DNA of 64,000 nt, from contig BEHT01000008.1 in the NCBI GenBank assembly GCA_002898575.1, positions 1-64,000 of the forward strand, read 5' to 3'. The notes beneath the pieces are model-generated. The model saw nothing but the letters and a program-made list of their open reading frames with translations, had not been told where the DNA came from and did not search any database. Positions 36,613 to 45,271 of the stretch are shown one piece after another (the stretch's first letter is position 1; every line of letters begins with the position of its first letter). This DNA is from a bacterium HR17 (GTDB lineage: Bacteria; Armatimonadota; Fervidibacteria; Fervidibacterales; Fervidibacteraceae). The translations under genes were made by a program, and so were the position numbers.

Positions 36613-37446
36613 ATGGCGGCTCGCCTTCGCTGCCGCCAAAGCGCCGTCGTCCTGACCACGCTTGTTTTGCTGGTGTCGGTTCAGCGCAGTCTTGCCCAAA
36701 CAGAAAACGGCGCTCGGTTGCTTCCCCGCGAAGAGGAAGCCCTCTACCGGGCGGTCCCCGACATCACTGTGCGGACGATAGACGGAACGACGCTCCCCTT
36801 CTCGTCGCTGTGGCGGGAGCGCCCGATTTTGCTCACCTTTGTTTCCGCCCATTGCTCAGGTGTTTGCCACCCTTACCTGCGATCATTGCGGGACGCTATC
36901 CGGCGGGTCGGCGGATTGGGGAGCGCTTATGAGGTCGTCGTCCTCAGTTTCGTCCCGAAAGACACACTGGCAGAACTTCGCCTTATGGCGGAAGCCACTG
37001 GGCTGTCTCCTACAGAGCGCCCTCATTGGCATTTCGGCATCGGGGCGTCCGAAGCGATACGGCAGTTGGAGCAAACGGTGCGCTTCTGGCACCGCCGCGT
37101 CAAGGGCACGAACCAATACGACCATCCCGCCATGCTGGCAGCGATCAAAGACGGCAAGGTCGTTCGCTTGCTCGTTGGGGCAACAGTATTGCCCCCGCGG
37201 TTGCGGGAAGTCGTGCGGGAATTAGAAGGTGAAACGGTCCTTGCCTACCCGCTCCCCGATGCGAAGATACCTTTCCGCTGCTTCCGTTACGACCCGAAAA
37301 CAGGCGCGTGGCGCCCCGATTGGGGGGTGCTGGCGCTTCTGATGCCACCGTCGCTGACAGCGATGAGCGTCCTTTACCTCTTCTGGTGCAAGGGATGTCC
37401 GAGAGACACCCAAAGCGTCCGAAGGTCAGACAGATTTCGCCGATAG
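36613..37446 (+). CDS. SCO1/SenC-like thioredoxin-fold protein with C-terminal membrane helix
   Basis: 277 residues from the ATG at 36613; GGAGGTG eight bases upstream supports it, although the frame is open back through the repeat element. Signal segment LTTLVLLVSVQRSLAQ, then a thioredoxin-like fold with CSGVC at residues 81-85 (the SCO copper motif CxxxC). The usual third ligand His is not clear; TNQYDHPAML may supply it. A C-terminal helix (GVLALLMPPSLTAMSVLYLFW) is followed by CKGC. SCO proteins deliver copper to the CuA site of oxidase subunit II, in keeping with the neighbours. Confidence 0.75.
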   Translation: MAARLRCRQSAVVLTTLVLLVSVQRSLAQTENGARLLPREEEALYRAVPDITVRTIDGTTLPFSSLWRERPILLTFVSAHCSGVCHPYLRSLRDAIRRVGGLGSAYEVVVLSFVPKDTLAELRLMAEATGLSPTERPHWHFGIGASEAIRQLEQTVRFWHRRVKGTNQYDHPAMLAAIKDGKVVRLLVGATVLPPRLREVVRELEGETVLAYPLPDAKIPFRCFRYDPKTGAWRPDWGVLALLMPPSLTAMSVLYLFWCKGCPRDTQSVRRSDRFRR

Positions 37447-37522
37447 AACCAGGCAAACTTGTTGCACTAAACTTTAGAGACGGCGAACCGTAAAGAAACA
37501 CCGCAAGGAGGACTGATAGGGG

Positions 37523-38278
37523 ATGCAGTGGCGACATGCGCTGACGCTGTTGGGTTCCTTAGCTATTGCCGTGGGACTGAGTTGTGCGCGAAGCCCAGAA
37601 CCCCAACCCATCCAAAAAACGGGGGCGGCGCGGGGCAACGCGACGATCAAAGGGGTCGTTAAATTCACAGGCACACCCCTCAAGCCCCGCATGATTAGCA
37701 TGAAGCAGGACAAAAAGTGCGACGCTTTGCACAAGGGTAAACCCGTTCCATCTGACGAATTCGTCCTGAACAAAAACGGAACGCTCAAATGGGTGCTCGT
37801 TTATGTCAAGAACCCACCAAAGGGCAATTACAAGCCACCGAGCAAACCCGTTGAGTTGGACCAAAAGGGTTGCCACTACACGCCCCATGTCTTCGGGATT
37901 ATGGTCGGGCAAACCTTAGAAATCGTCAACTCCGACGGTTTTCTGCACAATGTCCACTTTGTCGGCAAGAAAAACCCGCAGTTCAATCAGGCACAACCGA
38001 CCAGCGCCGTCAAGATCCGCAAACAGTTCAGGTCGCCCGAGTTGCCCCCTGACAGTTACTTCAAGTGCGATGTCCACCCGTGGATGAAGGCGTGGGTCGG
38101 TATCTTTGACCATCCCTTCTTTGCCGTGACAGACGACAGCGGTTCTTTCACCATCAGCGGATTGCCTGCAGGCACTTACGAAATTGAAGCGTGGCACGAA
38201 CGGTTGGGCAAGCAAACGCAAAAGGTGACGGTAAAGGCAGGCGAGACAAAGACCATCACTTTCACTTTCAAGCGATGA
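37523..38278 (+). CDS. Cupredoxin-like lipoprotein with carboxypeptidase-regulatory-like domain
   Basis: 251 residues with a lipoprotein signal (LGSLAIAVGLSC; the Cys near residue 21 would be lipidated). A plastocyanin-like region has a possible type 1 copper set: His in SDGFLHNVHF and Cys, His and Met in KCDVHPWMKAWVG. The C-terminal 60 residues look like a small beta-sandwich of the carboxypeptidase-regulatory type (GSFTISGLPAGTYEIEAWHE). It could pass electrons to the oxidase encoded next or carry copper. AAGGAGG lies upstream of the ATG, and a strong terminator follows. Confidence 0.72.
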   Translation: MQWRHALTLLGSLAIAVGLSCARSPEPQPIQKTGAARGNATIKGVVKFTGTPLKPRMISMKQDKKCDALHKGKPVPSDEFVLNKNGTLKWVLVYVKNPPKGNYKPPSKPVELDQKGCHYTPHVFGIMVGQTLEIVNSDGFLHNVHFVGKKNPQFNQAQPTSAVKIRKQFRSPELPPDSYFKCDVHPWMKAWVGIFDHPFFAVTDDSGSFTISGLPAGTYEIEAWHERLGKQTQKVTVKAGETKTITFTFKR

Positions 38279-38287
38279 AACCGTGCC

Positions 38288-38325
38288 CAAAGGGGCAGGG
38301 GACACCGCAATGTCCCCTGCCTTTT
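38288..38325 (+). terminator. Intrinsic terminator after the cupredoxin gene
   Basis: GGCAGGGGACA at 38294-38304 pairs perfectly with TGTCCCCTGCC at 38311-38321 around a six-base loop, followed by TTTT. It separates the cupredoxin gene from coxB, so the aa3-type genes may have their own start of transcription or partial read-through. Confidence 0.75.
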
Positions 38326-38348
38326 GGGTGAGCGAGGTGTGATGGTTG

Positions 38349-39194
38349 ATGCGCCGTAAGCGCGGGCAAATGGATGGCGTTGTGTTAGCGCTGCTGTTGG
38401 TGCTCTTGGTGCTCGCGGCAGCGATCACCGTCGCAGGCTCCAAAAAGTTCGGGTGGTGGCTGAGACCGCTGGCGTCCGAACACGGTGCCGCCATTGACCG
38501 TTTGTTTGTCACCACCCTGGTCATCACGGGAGTTGTCTTCATCTTGGTGCAACTGCTGTTGGCGTTTTTGGTGTTCCGCTACCGGGGGGAAGCAGGACGA
38601 CGCGCTGTCTTTTATCCCGATAACCCGCGTCTGGAATTGGCGTGGACGATTGTGCCCGCTGTGATTTTGACCATGTTGATTTTGAGCGGTGGTCGGCTGT
38701 GGTCCCGCATCCAACTCAGTTCGCCTCCACCCGACGCCTTCGTCGTGGAGGTGTGGGGGCAACAGTTTAAGTGGGCAATTCGTTACCCTGGCAAAGACGG
38801 CAAGTTTGGACGCGTAGACATGCGCCTCATCAGCGGCGACAACCCTCTGGGCATCGACACCAAAGACCCCGCCAGCAAAGACGACATCTTTTTCCCGGCG
38901 GGTGAAGGTGAACTCCATGTGCCCGTCAACAAACCTGTCGTCGTTTACCTGCGCTCCAAAGATGTCATCCACAGTTTCTATGTCCCGCACTTTCGGGTCA
39001 AGCAAGATGCCGTGCCGGGAATGGTCACGCGGGTTTGGTTTGTGCCCACGCGCAAGGGGCAGTTTGAAATTGCTTGCGCCGAATTGTGCGGACAAGGGCA
39101 TTACACGATGCGGGGCATTTTGATCGTGGAAGACGAAGCGCAAGTGCAGGAGTGGTTGGCGCAACAGTCCACTGTCGCTGACCTTATCCCATAA
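38349..39194 (+). CDS. coxB: Cytochrome c oxidase subunit II
   Basis: About 281 residues. After a possible signal helix, two transmembrane helices follow (FVTTLVITGVVFILVQLLLAFL; WTIVPAVILTMLIL). The cupredoxin domain carries the complete CuA set: His in KDVIHSFYVPHF and CAELCGQGHYTM with two Cys, the Glu, His and Met. WGQQFKWAIRYPG is the aromatic electron-entry patch. It has no fused haem domain. GAGGTG nine bases before the ATG at 38349 selects that start over the TTG at 38346. It is the intact counterpart of the disrupted gene at 35.8 kb. Confidence 0.93.
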   Translation: MRRKRGQMDGVVLALLLVLLVLAAAITVAGSKKFGWWLRPLASEHGAAIDRLFVTTLVITGVVFILVQLLLAFLVFRYRGEAGRRAVFYPDNPRLELAWTIVPAVILTMLILSGGRLWSRIQLSSPPPDAFVVEVWGQQFKWAIRYPGKDGKFGRVDMRLISGDNPLGIDTKDPASKDDIFFPAGEGELHVPVNKPVVVYLRSKDVIHSFYVPHFRVKQDAVPGMVTRVWFVPTRKGQFEIACAELCGQGHYTMRGILIVEDEAQVQEWLAQQSTVADLIP

Positions 39195-39227
39195 ACCCTT
39201 GCCGACGCTGAAGGAGGGTCGTTGGCG

Positions 39228-41042
39228 ATGGCGCACGAAGTGCACGCCCAAACCGAAGTCCATCACGAACCGCAAAGTTTCTGGACGCGTTACATCTTCA
39301 GCCAAGACGCCAAAATCATCGGCATTCAATACCTCATCACGGCGTTCGTGATGGGGTTCGTCGCGATGGTGCTGTCTTGGTTGATGCGGTTGCAGTTGGG
39401 CTTCCCCGGCAAAACCTTCCCGTGGCTGGAGAAATTGCTTCCTCACGCCGCTCAAGGGGGTATCCTCAATCAGGACTTCTATCTCGCCGCCGTCACGATG
39501 CACGGCACCATCATGATCTTCTTCTTCATCACAGCCGCTGGCACGGGCGGCTTCTCCAACTTCCTCATCCCGCTGCAAATTGGCGCCCGTGACATGGCGT
39601 TCCCCTTTCTCAACATGTTAAGTTACTGGGTTTATTTGGCAGCCTGTATCGTTTTGATTGCCTCTTTCTTCGTGCCTGGCGGACCCGCCGGTGGCGGATG
39701 GACGATGTACCCGCCCCTCAGCAGCGTCAAGGAAGCCTTGATGGGTTCGGGATGGGGCGCAACCTTGTGGCTGATTGCTTTAGCCCTTTTCATCGCCTCC
39801 ACGACGATGGGTTCCCTCAACTACATCACGACTGTCCTAAACTTGCGGACGAAGGGGATGACGATGGGGCGATTGCCCCTGACCGTTTGGGCGCTGTTCA
39901 TCACGGCGATTTTGGGGCTGCTGTCGTTCCCCGTGTTGTTCGCCGCTGCCGTCATGCTGCTCCTAGATCGCCATTTGGGCACCAGCTTCTTCACGCCCTA
40001 CCTCGTCGTCAGCGACAAGCACATCCCCCATGAAGGCGGCAACCCGATCTTGTGGCAGCACCTGTTCTGGTTCTTGGCTCACCCTGAAGTTTACATCGCC
40101 ATCCTGCCTTCTATGGGCATCACTTCGGAAGTGCTTTCCACCCATGCCCGCAAACCCATCTTCGGCTACAAAGGCATGGTCGCTGCCATCGCCGCCATCG
40201 CGCTTCTGTCCTTCCTCGTTTGGGGACACCACATGTTTGTCAGCGGGATGAACCCTTGGCTGGGCACCGCCTTCATGACGACGACGCTGCTGATTGCCGT
40301 CCCATCCGCCATCAAAACCTTCAACTGGCTGGCGACGCTGTGGGGCGGCAACATTCGTTTTACCACTGCGATGCTTTTCGCCATCGGGTTCATCTCCACT
40401 TTCGCCACAGGCGGTTTGACGGGCATTTTTTTGGGCAACCCCCCCGTTGACATCCCGCTCCACGACACCTATTTCGTCGTCGCCCACTTCCACTTCGTCA
40501 TGGGCGTTTCCGCTGTGTTCGGTTTGTTCGCCGGCGTCTATCATTGGTTTCCCAAGATGTTCGGACGGATGATGAATGAGCGGTTGGGCAAACTTCACTT
40601 CTGGCTGACCTTCATCGGCGTTTACTTCATTTTCTTCCCGATGCACTACCTCGGCTTTCTGGGTGTGCCGCGCCGCTATTACGCCTTTGACCAATACGAC
40701 TTTATCCCGCAAGCGTTGGTGCACAACATCAATGTGGTCGTCAGCGTCGCTGCTTTCATCGTCGGCGCGGCGCAACTGCTGTTCGTTATCAACTTCATCT
40801 GGAGTTTGTTCAAAGGTCCCAAAGCCGACCGCAACCCATGGAAAGCCAACACCTTAGAATGGCAGGCTCCGTCTCCACCGCCGCATGGCAACTGGGGAGA
40901 CGAATTGCCCGTCGTTTACCGCTGGCCTTACGACTACAGCGTTCCCGGTGCGCCCGAGGATTTCATCCCGCAAACCGTTCCGACTGTCCCCGCACGGCGG
41001 GGCGACGGTGGTGACGGAAAAGGTGGACAGGCATCGCAGTGA
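39228..41042 (+). CDS. coxA: Cytochrome c oxidase subunit I (aa3-type, A-family)
   Basis: 604 residues with about 12-13 helices. Visible sites: LAHPEVYIAILP (CuB His, the covalently linked Tyr, and the Glu of the D pathway that marks the A1 subfamily), VWGHHMFVSG (two CuB His), and HDTYFVVAHFHFVMG (haem a3 and haem a ligands). MHGTIMIFFF near residue 100 carries the other haem a His. The C-terminus ends in a hydrophilic Gly/Asp-rich tail. AAGGAGGG nine bases upstream selects the ATG at 39228 rather than the TTG at 39222. Confidence 0.95.
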   Translation: MAHEVHAQTEVHHEPQSFWTRYIFSQDAKIIGIQYLITAFVMGFVAMVLSWLMRLQLGFPGKTFPWLEKLLPHAAQGGILNQDFYLAAVTMHGTIMIFFFITAAGTGGFSNFLIPLQIGARDMAFPFLNMLSYWVYLAACIVLIASFFVPGGPAGGGWTMYPPLSSVKEALMGSGWGATLWLIALALFIASTTMGSLNYITTVLNLRTKGMTMGRLPLTVWALFITAILGLLSFPVLFAAAVMLLLDRHLGTSFFTPYLVVSDKHIPHEGGNPILWQHLFWFLAHPEVYIAILPSMGITSEVLSTHARKPIFGYKGMVAAIAAIALLSFLVWGHHMFVSGMNPWLGTAFMTTTLLIAVPSAIKTFNWLATLWGGNIRFTTAMLFAIGFISTFATGGLTGIFLGNPPVDIPLHDTYFVVAHFHFVMGVSAVFGLFAGVYHWFPKMFGRMMNERLGKLHFWLTFIGVYFIFFPMHYLGFLGVPRRYYAFDQYDFIPQALVHNINVVVSVAAFIVGAAQLLFVINFIWSLFKGPKADRNPWKANTLEWQAPSPPPHGNWGDELPVVYRWPYDYSVPGAPEDFIPQTVPTVPARRGDGGDGKGGQASQ

Positions 41043-41142
41043 ACTTTGCCGTCCACTGCAGTTTGCCATTGCCAAGCCATTCCATCTTTATGACCGTCAC
41101 TTTGAGCAAGAAGGGTTCTTGTGCCCGCTCAGGTGAAAACCG

Positions 41143-42228
41143 ATGACAACGATAAACGCATCCGCGGCAAATCGGTCAAAGGGAAATGCGTGGCTCCACC
41201 GCTTCGCCGTCATGGTGGCGGCGACGACGGTGATGCTCATTTCCGCAGGGGCGTTGGTGACCAGCACCAAATCGGGCGATGCCATTCCCGACTGGCCGAC
41301 GGCTTACGGGGGGCTAGTGCCCTTTTACCTGGCTGGCGGCGTGTTGATTGAGTGGACACACCGTTTGATCGCAGGCATCACAGCAGCCCTCGTCTTGGTC
41401 TTGACGCTTTGGCTGGCGTTTAGCACCTCCCCGCGCTGGCTGAAAGCGTTAAGCGGTCTGGCGCTGCTGGCGATTATCGCGCAAGCAGTGTTGGGCGGGT
41501 TGCGCGTTCTGGTCGTCTCCCACGAACGCGTGCAAGCGACTGCGCTCGTTATCACCCAAGCGCCCCACGCGGAAGCCGTGCGCATCGCTTTTGCCATCGC
41601 CCACGCCACTTTGGCGCAGATCGTTCTGGCGCTCACTTTCGCCATCGCCTTGTTCACGAAACCGTTCCATCAACCAGATGGCGCGTCGGTGCCCCTACTT
41701 TCATCCTTGCGCCTTACACGCCTGCACGCTGGCACGCTCGCGCTCATCGCCTTGCTGTTTGTGCAATTGTTGCTGGGTGCGGTGATGCGCCACACCGGTG
41801 CGGGGCTCATCATCCCCGACTTCCCGACGGCGTTCGGCAACCTCTTCCCACCTTTCGGCAATTTGCCTTTTGACCCGAACAACCCGATGCGGATGAGTTA
41901 CAACGAGTTCGCCTTTAAGGTCGCCGTCCATTTTGCCCATCGCGTCAATGGATTGTTGATTGCGCTGGTGATTGTCGCGTTGTTTGTGACGGTGTGCCGC
42001 CACGCTCAATGGCGCGACGGCGCGCCGCTGCGTAAACTGACGAGTTGGCTGTTGGGCTTGGTGCTCGCTCAAATCGTGTTGGGTGGGCTGGCGGTTTGGA
42101 CGCAACTGTCCGTGCCCGTCACCGTCGCCCATGTCGCCGTCGGCGCCACTCTGTTGGGGCTCAGTGTCGTGACCTTCTGCCAATTGCTGCTCACGACCCA
42201 ACGGGAGACGGTGGCTGTTACGACCTGA
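41143..42228 (+). CDS. ctaA: Haem A synthase
   Basis: 361 residues, about eight helices in two homologous halves. Conserved His lie in EWTHRLIAG and FAIAHATLAQ of the first half and HFAHRVNGLL and VAHVAVGATLL of the second. SGDAIPDWPTAYGG and GLIIPDFPTAFG are the two matching loop motifs. CtaA oxidises the C8 methyl of haem O to give haem A for the aa3 oxidase encoded upstream. CAGGTGA precedes the ATG. The substrate maker CtaB follows. Confidence 0.93.
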   Translation: MTTINASAANRSKGNAWLHRFAVMVAATTVMLISAGALVTSTKSGDAIPDWPTAYGGLVPFYLAGGVLIEWTHRLIAGITAALVLVLTLWLAFSTSPRWLKALSGLALLAIIAQAVLGGLRVLVVSHERVQATALVITQAPHAEAVRIAFAIAHATLAQIVLALTFAIALFTKPFHQPDGASVPLLSSLRLTRLHAGTLALIALLFVQLLLGAVMRHTGAGLIIPDFPTAFGNLFPPFGNLPFDPNNPMRMSYNEFAFKVAVHFAHRVNGLLIALVIVALFVTVCRHAQWRDGAPLRKLTSWLLGLVLAQIVLGGLAVWTQLSVPVTVAHVAVGATLLGLSVVTFCQLLLTTQRETVAVTT

Positions 42229-42310
42229 TGTGATTTCTGCGTCGCTTGCCCGTTTGCTCGTCGTTCGCAATGTACCCAAAGCCACAGAACGCAGCGCGAA
42301 GGTGACTGGG

Positions 42311-43243
42311 ATGAAAACGACAGCGTGGGTGGAGACGGATATCGGGATGCAAACGGGAACGGCGGAAGGAAAGACGGCGGCGATCGCCGCTAAACTCGCC
42401 GATTACCTGCAACTGGTCAAGTTCAAACTGACGGCGCTGGTCGTCATCACGACGGCGTTGGGTTATTTGATCGCGCTGCGCAACCCTTGGGTGACAGTGA
42501 GCGGGCACTTTGCGCTGACGCTGCTGGGCGCGCTGTTGGTCGTCGGCGCCGCCAATGCTTTCAACCAGGTGCGGGAACGGGACACCGACGCGGTGATGAC
42601 ACGGACGAAATGGCGCCCGTTGCCCGCTGGGCGAATGAGCGTAGCGGAAGCGCTGTTGGCAGCGGCAGGGATGGCGGCTGCGGGGCTGGCACTGTTGGCG
42701 TGGGTGACGAACGGGTTGACCGCAATGTTGGCGGCGGTGGCAATGGCGTTGTATGTTTTCGCTTACACGCCACTGAAGCGAAAAAATGAGTTTTGCACGC
42801 TCGTCGGCGCGGTCAGCGGTGCCATTCCGCCGATGATGGGCTGGACAGCAGTCCGCAGTGAACTGAGCCCCGAAGCGTGGGCGCTGTTTGCCTTGCAGTT
42901 TCTTTGGCAGTTTCCGCACTTTTGGGCGATTGCCTGGCTGCATCGCCACGACTACCAAAAAGTTGGCTTTCACCTCTTGCCCGTGCGGGGCGAACCGCAC
43001 GCCGTCGCCCGTCAAACGGTGCTTTACACGGTGGCGACGGTGTTAGTGAGCGCCTACCCGTTGATGGCGGGCGAAGTGACGGCTCTTTACGCAGTAGGTG
43101 CGACGGTGCTGGGCACATGGTTCATTCACGCTGCGTGGCGTTTTTATCGTCACCGTTCTCACCGATGCGCTAAAACTTTGTTGTGCGTCGCCGACAGTTA
43201 CCTGCCGCTGGTGTTGTTGTTATGGCTGTGGACGAAAGGGTAA
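42311..43243 (+). CDS. ctaB: Protohaem IX farnesyltransferase (haem O synthase)
   Basis: 310 residues, a UbiA-family prenyltransferase with about nine helices. NAFNQVRERDTDAVMTRTKWRPLP contains the NxxxDxxxD-like metal site and the haem-O-synthase RT..RPLP signature; FLWQFPHFWAIAWLHRHDY is also typical. It attaches farnesyl to haem B, giving haem O. AAGGTGA six bases upstream supports the ATG at 42311. It is followed closely by subunit III genes. Confidence 0.93.
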   Translation: MKTTAWVETDIGMQTGTAEGKTAAIAAKLADYLQLVKFKLTALVVITTALGYLIALRNPWVTVSGHFALTLLGALLVVGAANAFNQVRERDTDAVMTRTKWRPLPAGRMSVAEALLAAAGMAAAGLALLAWVTNGLTAMLAAVAMALYVFAYTPLKRKNEFCTLVGAVSGAIPPMMGWTAVRSELSPEAWALFALQFLWQFPHFWAIAWLHRHDYQKVGFHLLPVRGEPHAVARQTVLYTVATVLVSAYPLMAGEVTALYAVGATVLGTWFIHAAWRFYRHRSHRCAKTLLCVADSYLPLVLLLWLWTKG

Positions 43244-43293
43244 AGATGGTAAGCGCACGGGCACGCACCCTGCACATGGCAGGTGAGCCAAAC

Positions 43294-43929
43294 ATGGTGC
43301 GCACGAAACCGAAAGGCACAACGGTTAACATAGACGACCCCGGCAACGGCGACGGTTGGTCGGGAGATGGTTGGGCACAAGGTGGGGAAGGGTTGCCCAT
43401 CCCGACGGCGCGGTTGGGCTTGTGGCTCTTTCTGGGTGCAGCGACGATGCTTTTTGCAGCGTTTTCCAGTGCCTACCTTGTGCGCATGCCGATGTCCGAT
43501 TGGCGCAGTGTTCCGAAGCCGCCGATTTTGTGGCTTAACACGCTGGTGCTAATTTTCAGCAGCGTCACGGTGCAATGGGCGTGGGTCTCCGCCCGCAAAG
43601 GCAAACTGGACGCCCTGCGCAACGGGTTGTTAGTGACGACGATGTTGGGCGCTTTGTTTGTGGCAGGACAGTTGACGGCGTGGCGGCAGTTGGTCGCGGC
43701 GGGCGTTTACTTGCAAACGAACCCCGCCAGCAGTTTCTTTTACCTGCTGACAGCGATGCACGGGTTGCACTTGCTCGGCGGTATCGTCGCTTTGATGTGG
43801 GCGACGGCGAAGGCGTGGCGCGCCGAATACACGCCCGCCAACCATCTCGGCGTGGAGTTGTGCGCTGTCTATTGGCACTTCCTCACCCTCGTTTGGCTGT
43901 GGCTGTTGATACTACTGTCGCTGCGTTGA
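43294..43929 (+). CDS. Cytochrome c oxidase subunit III-like protein (first copy)
   Basis: About 211 residues with five helices. LPIPTARLGLWLFLGAATMLFAAF is the usual first helix of short bacterial subunit III, with FYLLTAMHGLHLLGGIVAL and YWHFLTLVWLWLLILL later. The start is uncertain: ATGs at 43246, 43276 and 43294 are in frame, and only the last has a GGTGAG at good spacing. Subunit III stabilises the D-pathway proton uptake of subunit I. A second, different subunit III gene follows 56 bases later. Confidence 0.82.
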   Translation: MVRTKPKGTTVNIDDPGNGDGWSGDGWAQGGEGLPIPTARLGLWLFLGAATMLFAAFSSAYLVRMPMSDWRSVPKPPILWLNTLVLIFSSVTVQWAWVSARKGKLDALRNGLLVTTMLGALFVAGQLTAWRQLVAAGVYLQTNPASSFFYLLTAMHGLHLLGGIVALMWATAKAWRAEYTPANHLGVELCAVYWHFLTLVWLWLLILLSLR

Positions 43930-43985
43930 GCCATCGGACACCCATCGTGAGTGACAACGCACTGAATGAAGGGGTGACGGTGACG

Positions 43986-44654
43986 ATGCATTCAGAGACG
44001 CAAGCGGTGCCGTTGGAAGAAGTGCTCAAGTCCGATTGGGGCGGTGGCAAATCGCCCTTTGGGGTCAGTTGGGGTAAGTTGATGATGTGGCTGTTCATCT
44101 TGTCGGACGCTTTCACCTTTGGCGGTTTGTTAGCAGGCTACGGCGCCTTGCGCGTAAGTAGTGGACGCTGGCCAGACACAGAGCACATTTTTGAGTTGTT
44201 CGGTCAACCGCTGCTGCTGATCGCCATCATGACCTTCATCTTAGTCAGCAGCAGCGGGTGGATGGCATTGGCAGTTCATGCGGCTTACAGCCGTGATCGG
44301 CGTCGGACCGTGCGCTACCTCCTGTTAACTTGCCTGTTTGGGCTTCTGTTTTTGGGGTGTCAAGCCTACGAGTGGACCCACTTGATCCACGAAGGTTTAC
44401 GCCCTTGGCATGCCCCTGACCATGCACCGTTTTACGGCGTCCGCAATTTCGGTGCGTGCTTCTTTACCCTGACGGGCTTTCACGGAGCGCATGTGCTCAG
44501 CGGTGTCATCTACCTGTCCATCATCGCCCTGCGGGTCGCTAAGGGCGTTTACGAACAGCGGGGCTCTTACGAAGCCGTGGAAATCGCTGGGCTCTATTGG
44601 CACTTCGTGGACTTAGTATGGGTGTTCATCTTCACCTTCTTCTACTTGTTCTGA
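43986..44654 (+). CDS. Cytochrome c oxidase subunit III (second copy)
   Basis: 222 residues, with helices at WGKLMMWLFILSDAFTFGGLLAG, LLIAIMTFILVSSSGWMAL, LLLTCLFGLLFLGCQAYEW, GFHGAHVLSGVIYLSI and AGLYWHFVDLVWVFIFTFFYLF. The closing YWHFVDLVWVF and the internal CQAYEW are standard for CoxC. It differs strongly from the preceding copy, so the pair probably form a split or heteromeric subunit III, as in some other bacteria. ATG at 43986, with a G-rich site nine bases upstream. Confidence 0.9.
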   Translation: MHSETQAVPLEEVLKSDWGGGKSPFGVSWGKLMMWLFILSDAFTFGGLLAGYGALRVSSGRWPDTEHIFELFGQPLLLIAIMTFILVSSSGWMALAVHAAYSRDRRRTVRYLLLTCLFGLLFLGCQAYEWTHLIHEGLRPWHAPDHAPFYGVRNFGACFFTLTGFHGAHVLSGVIYLSIIALRVAKGVYEQRGSYEAVEIAGLYWHFVDLVWVFIFTFFYLF

Positions 44655-44688
44655 CCTGCCGACAGGCTATGGGATGAGGTGATGGCTG

Positions 44689-44997
44689 ATGGAGCACGCT
44701 GAACACAAACATCCACAGACAAAAGTCTATTTGACCGTTTGGTTTTGGCTGTTCGTGCTAAGTTTCAGCGCCTACTTTATTGACTTGCTGCACCTGCCCT
44801 TCGCCTTGAAGGCGGCACTGTTGGTCGTCATCGCCCTGATGAAAGCAGGGCTCATTGCCGCTTACTTCATGCATTTACGGTTTGAACGCCTCAACCTCGT
44901 TTACACTGTTCTTTTGCCGCTCATTTTGTTGGTGGCATTAGTAGCGGCTGTCCTGCCGGATGGGCTCAGTGTGCTCCTGCGCCAACAGCCCTTTTAA
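44689..44997 (+). CDS. Cytochrome c oxidase subunit IV (prokaryotic CoxD type)
   Basis: 102 residues with three helices (VWFWLFVLSFSAYFIDLL; ALLVVIALMKAGLIAAYFMHL; YTVLLPLILLVALVAAVLP). ALMKAGLIAAYFMHLRFE is the family signature. GAGGTG seven bases upstream fixes the ATG. It follows the subunit III genes as usual and is thought to aid assembly or stability. Confidence 0.88.
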   Translation: MEHAEHKHPQTKVYLTVWFWLFVLSFSAYFIDLLHLPFALKAALLVVIALMKAGLIAAYFMHLRFERLNLVYTVLLPLILLVALVAAVLPDGLSVLLRQQPF

Positions 44998-45024
44998 GCG
45001 CTCCCGATAGGGTAGGTGACATCT

Positions 45025-45258
45025 ATGCGTTGGGTCAGTGCGGTTCTTACCTCACTGGCGTTAACTGTGTCCGCTGCCGCCCAATGTGCGTTATGTAAAG
45101 CCGCTGTGCAATCGTCAGGTAACGCTAACTTGATCGGTGGGTTGCGTGCGGGAATTTTGCTCCTAATGGTTGCCCCTTATTTGATCGTCGGTGTCATCGC
45201 TTTCGCTGTCTATCGCGCTCACCGACGCTCATTGCGCTTTCAACCCGAACAAAGTTAG
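45025..45258 (+). CDS. Small membrane protein with exported CxxC motif
   Basis: 77 residues: signal helix MRWVSAVLTSLALTVSAAAQ, then CALCKAAVQSS, then GLRAGILLLMVAPYLIVGVIAFAVY and a basic tail. The CxxC would lie just outside the membrane. Similar small proteins (C-x2-C near a processed N-terminus, then an ...ILxLMxxPY helix) occur beside oxidase genes in other phyla, but I know of no proven function; copper handling is a guess. AGGTGA five bases upstream selects the ATG at 45025 over the GTG at 45016. Confidence 0.6.
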   Translation: MRWVSAVLTSLALTVSAAAQCALCKAAVQSSGNANLIGGLRAGILLLMVAPYLIVGVIAFAVYRAHRRSLRFQPEQS

Positions 45259-45271
45259 AGGCAATTACGCT

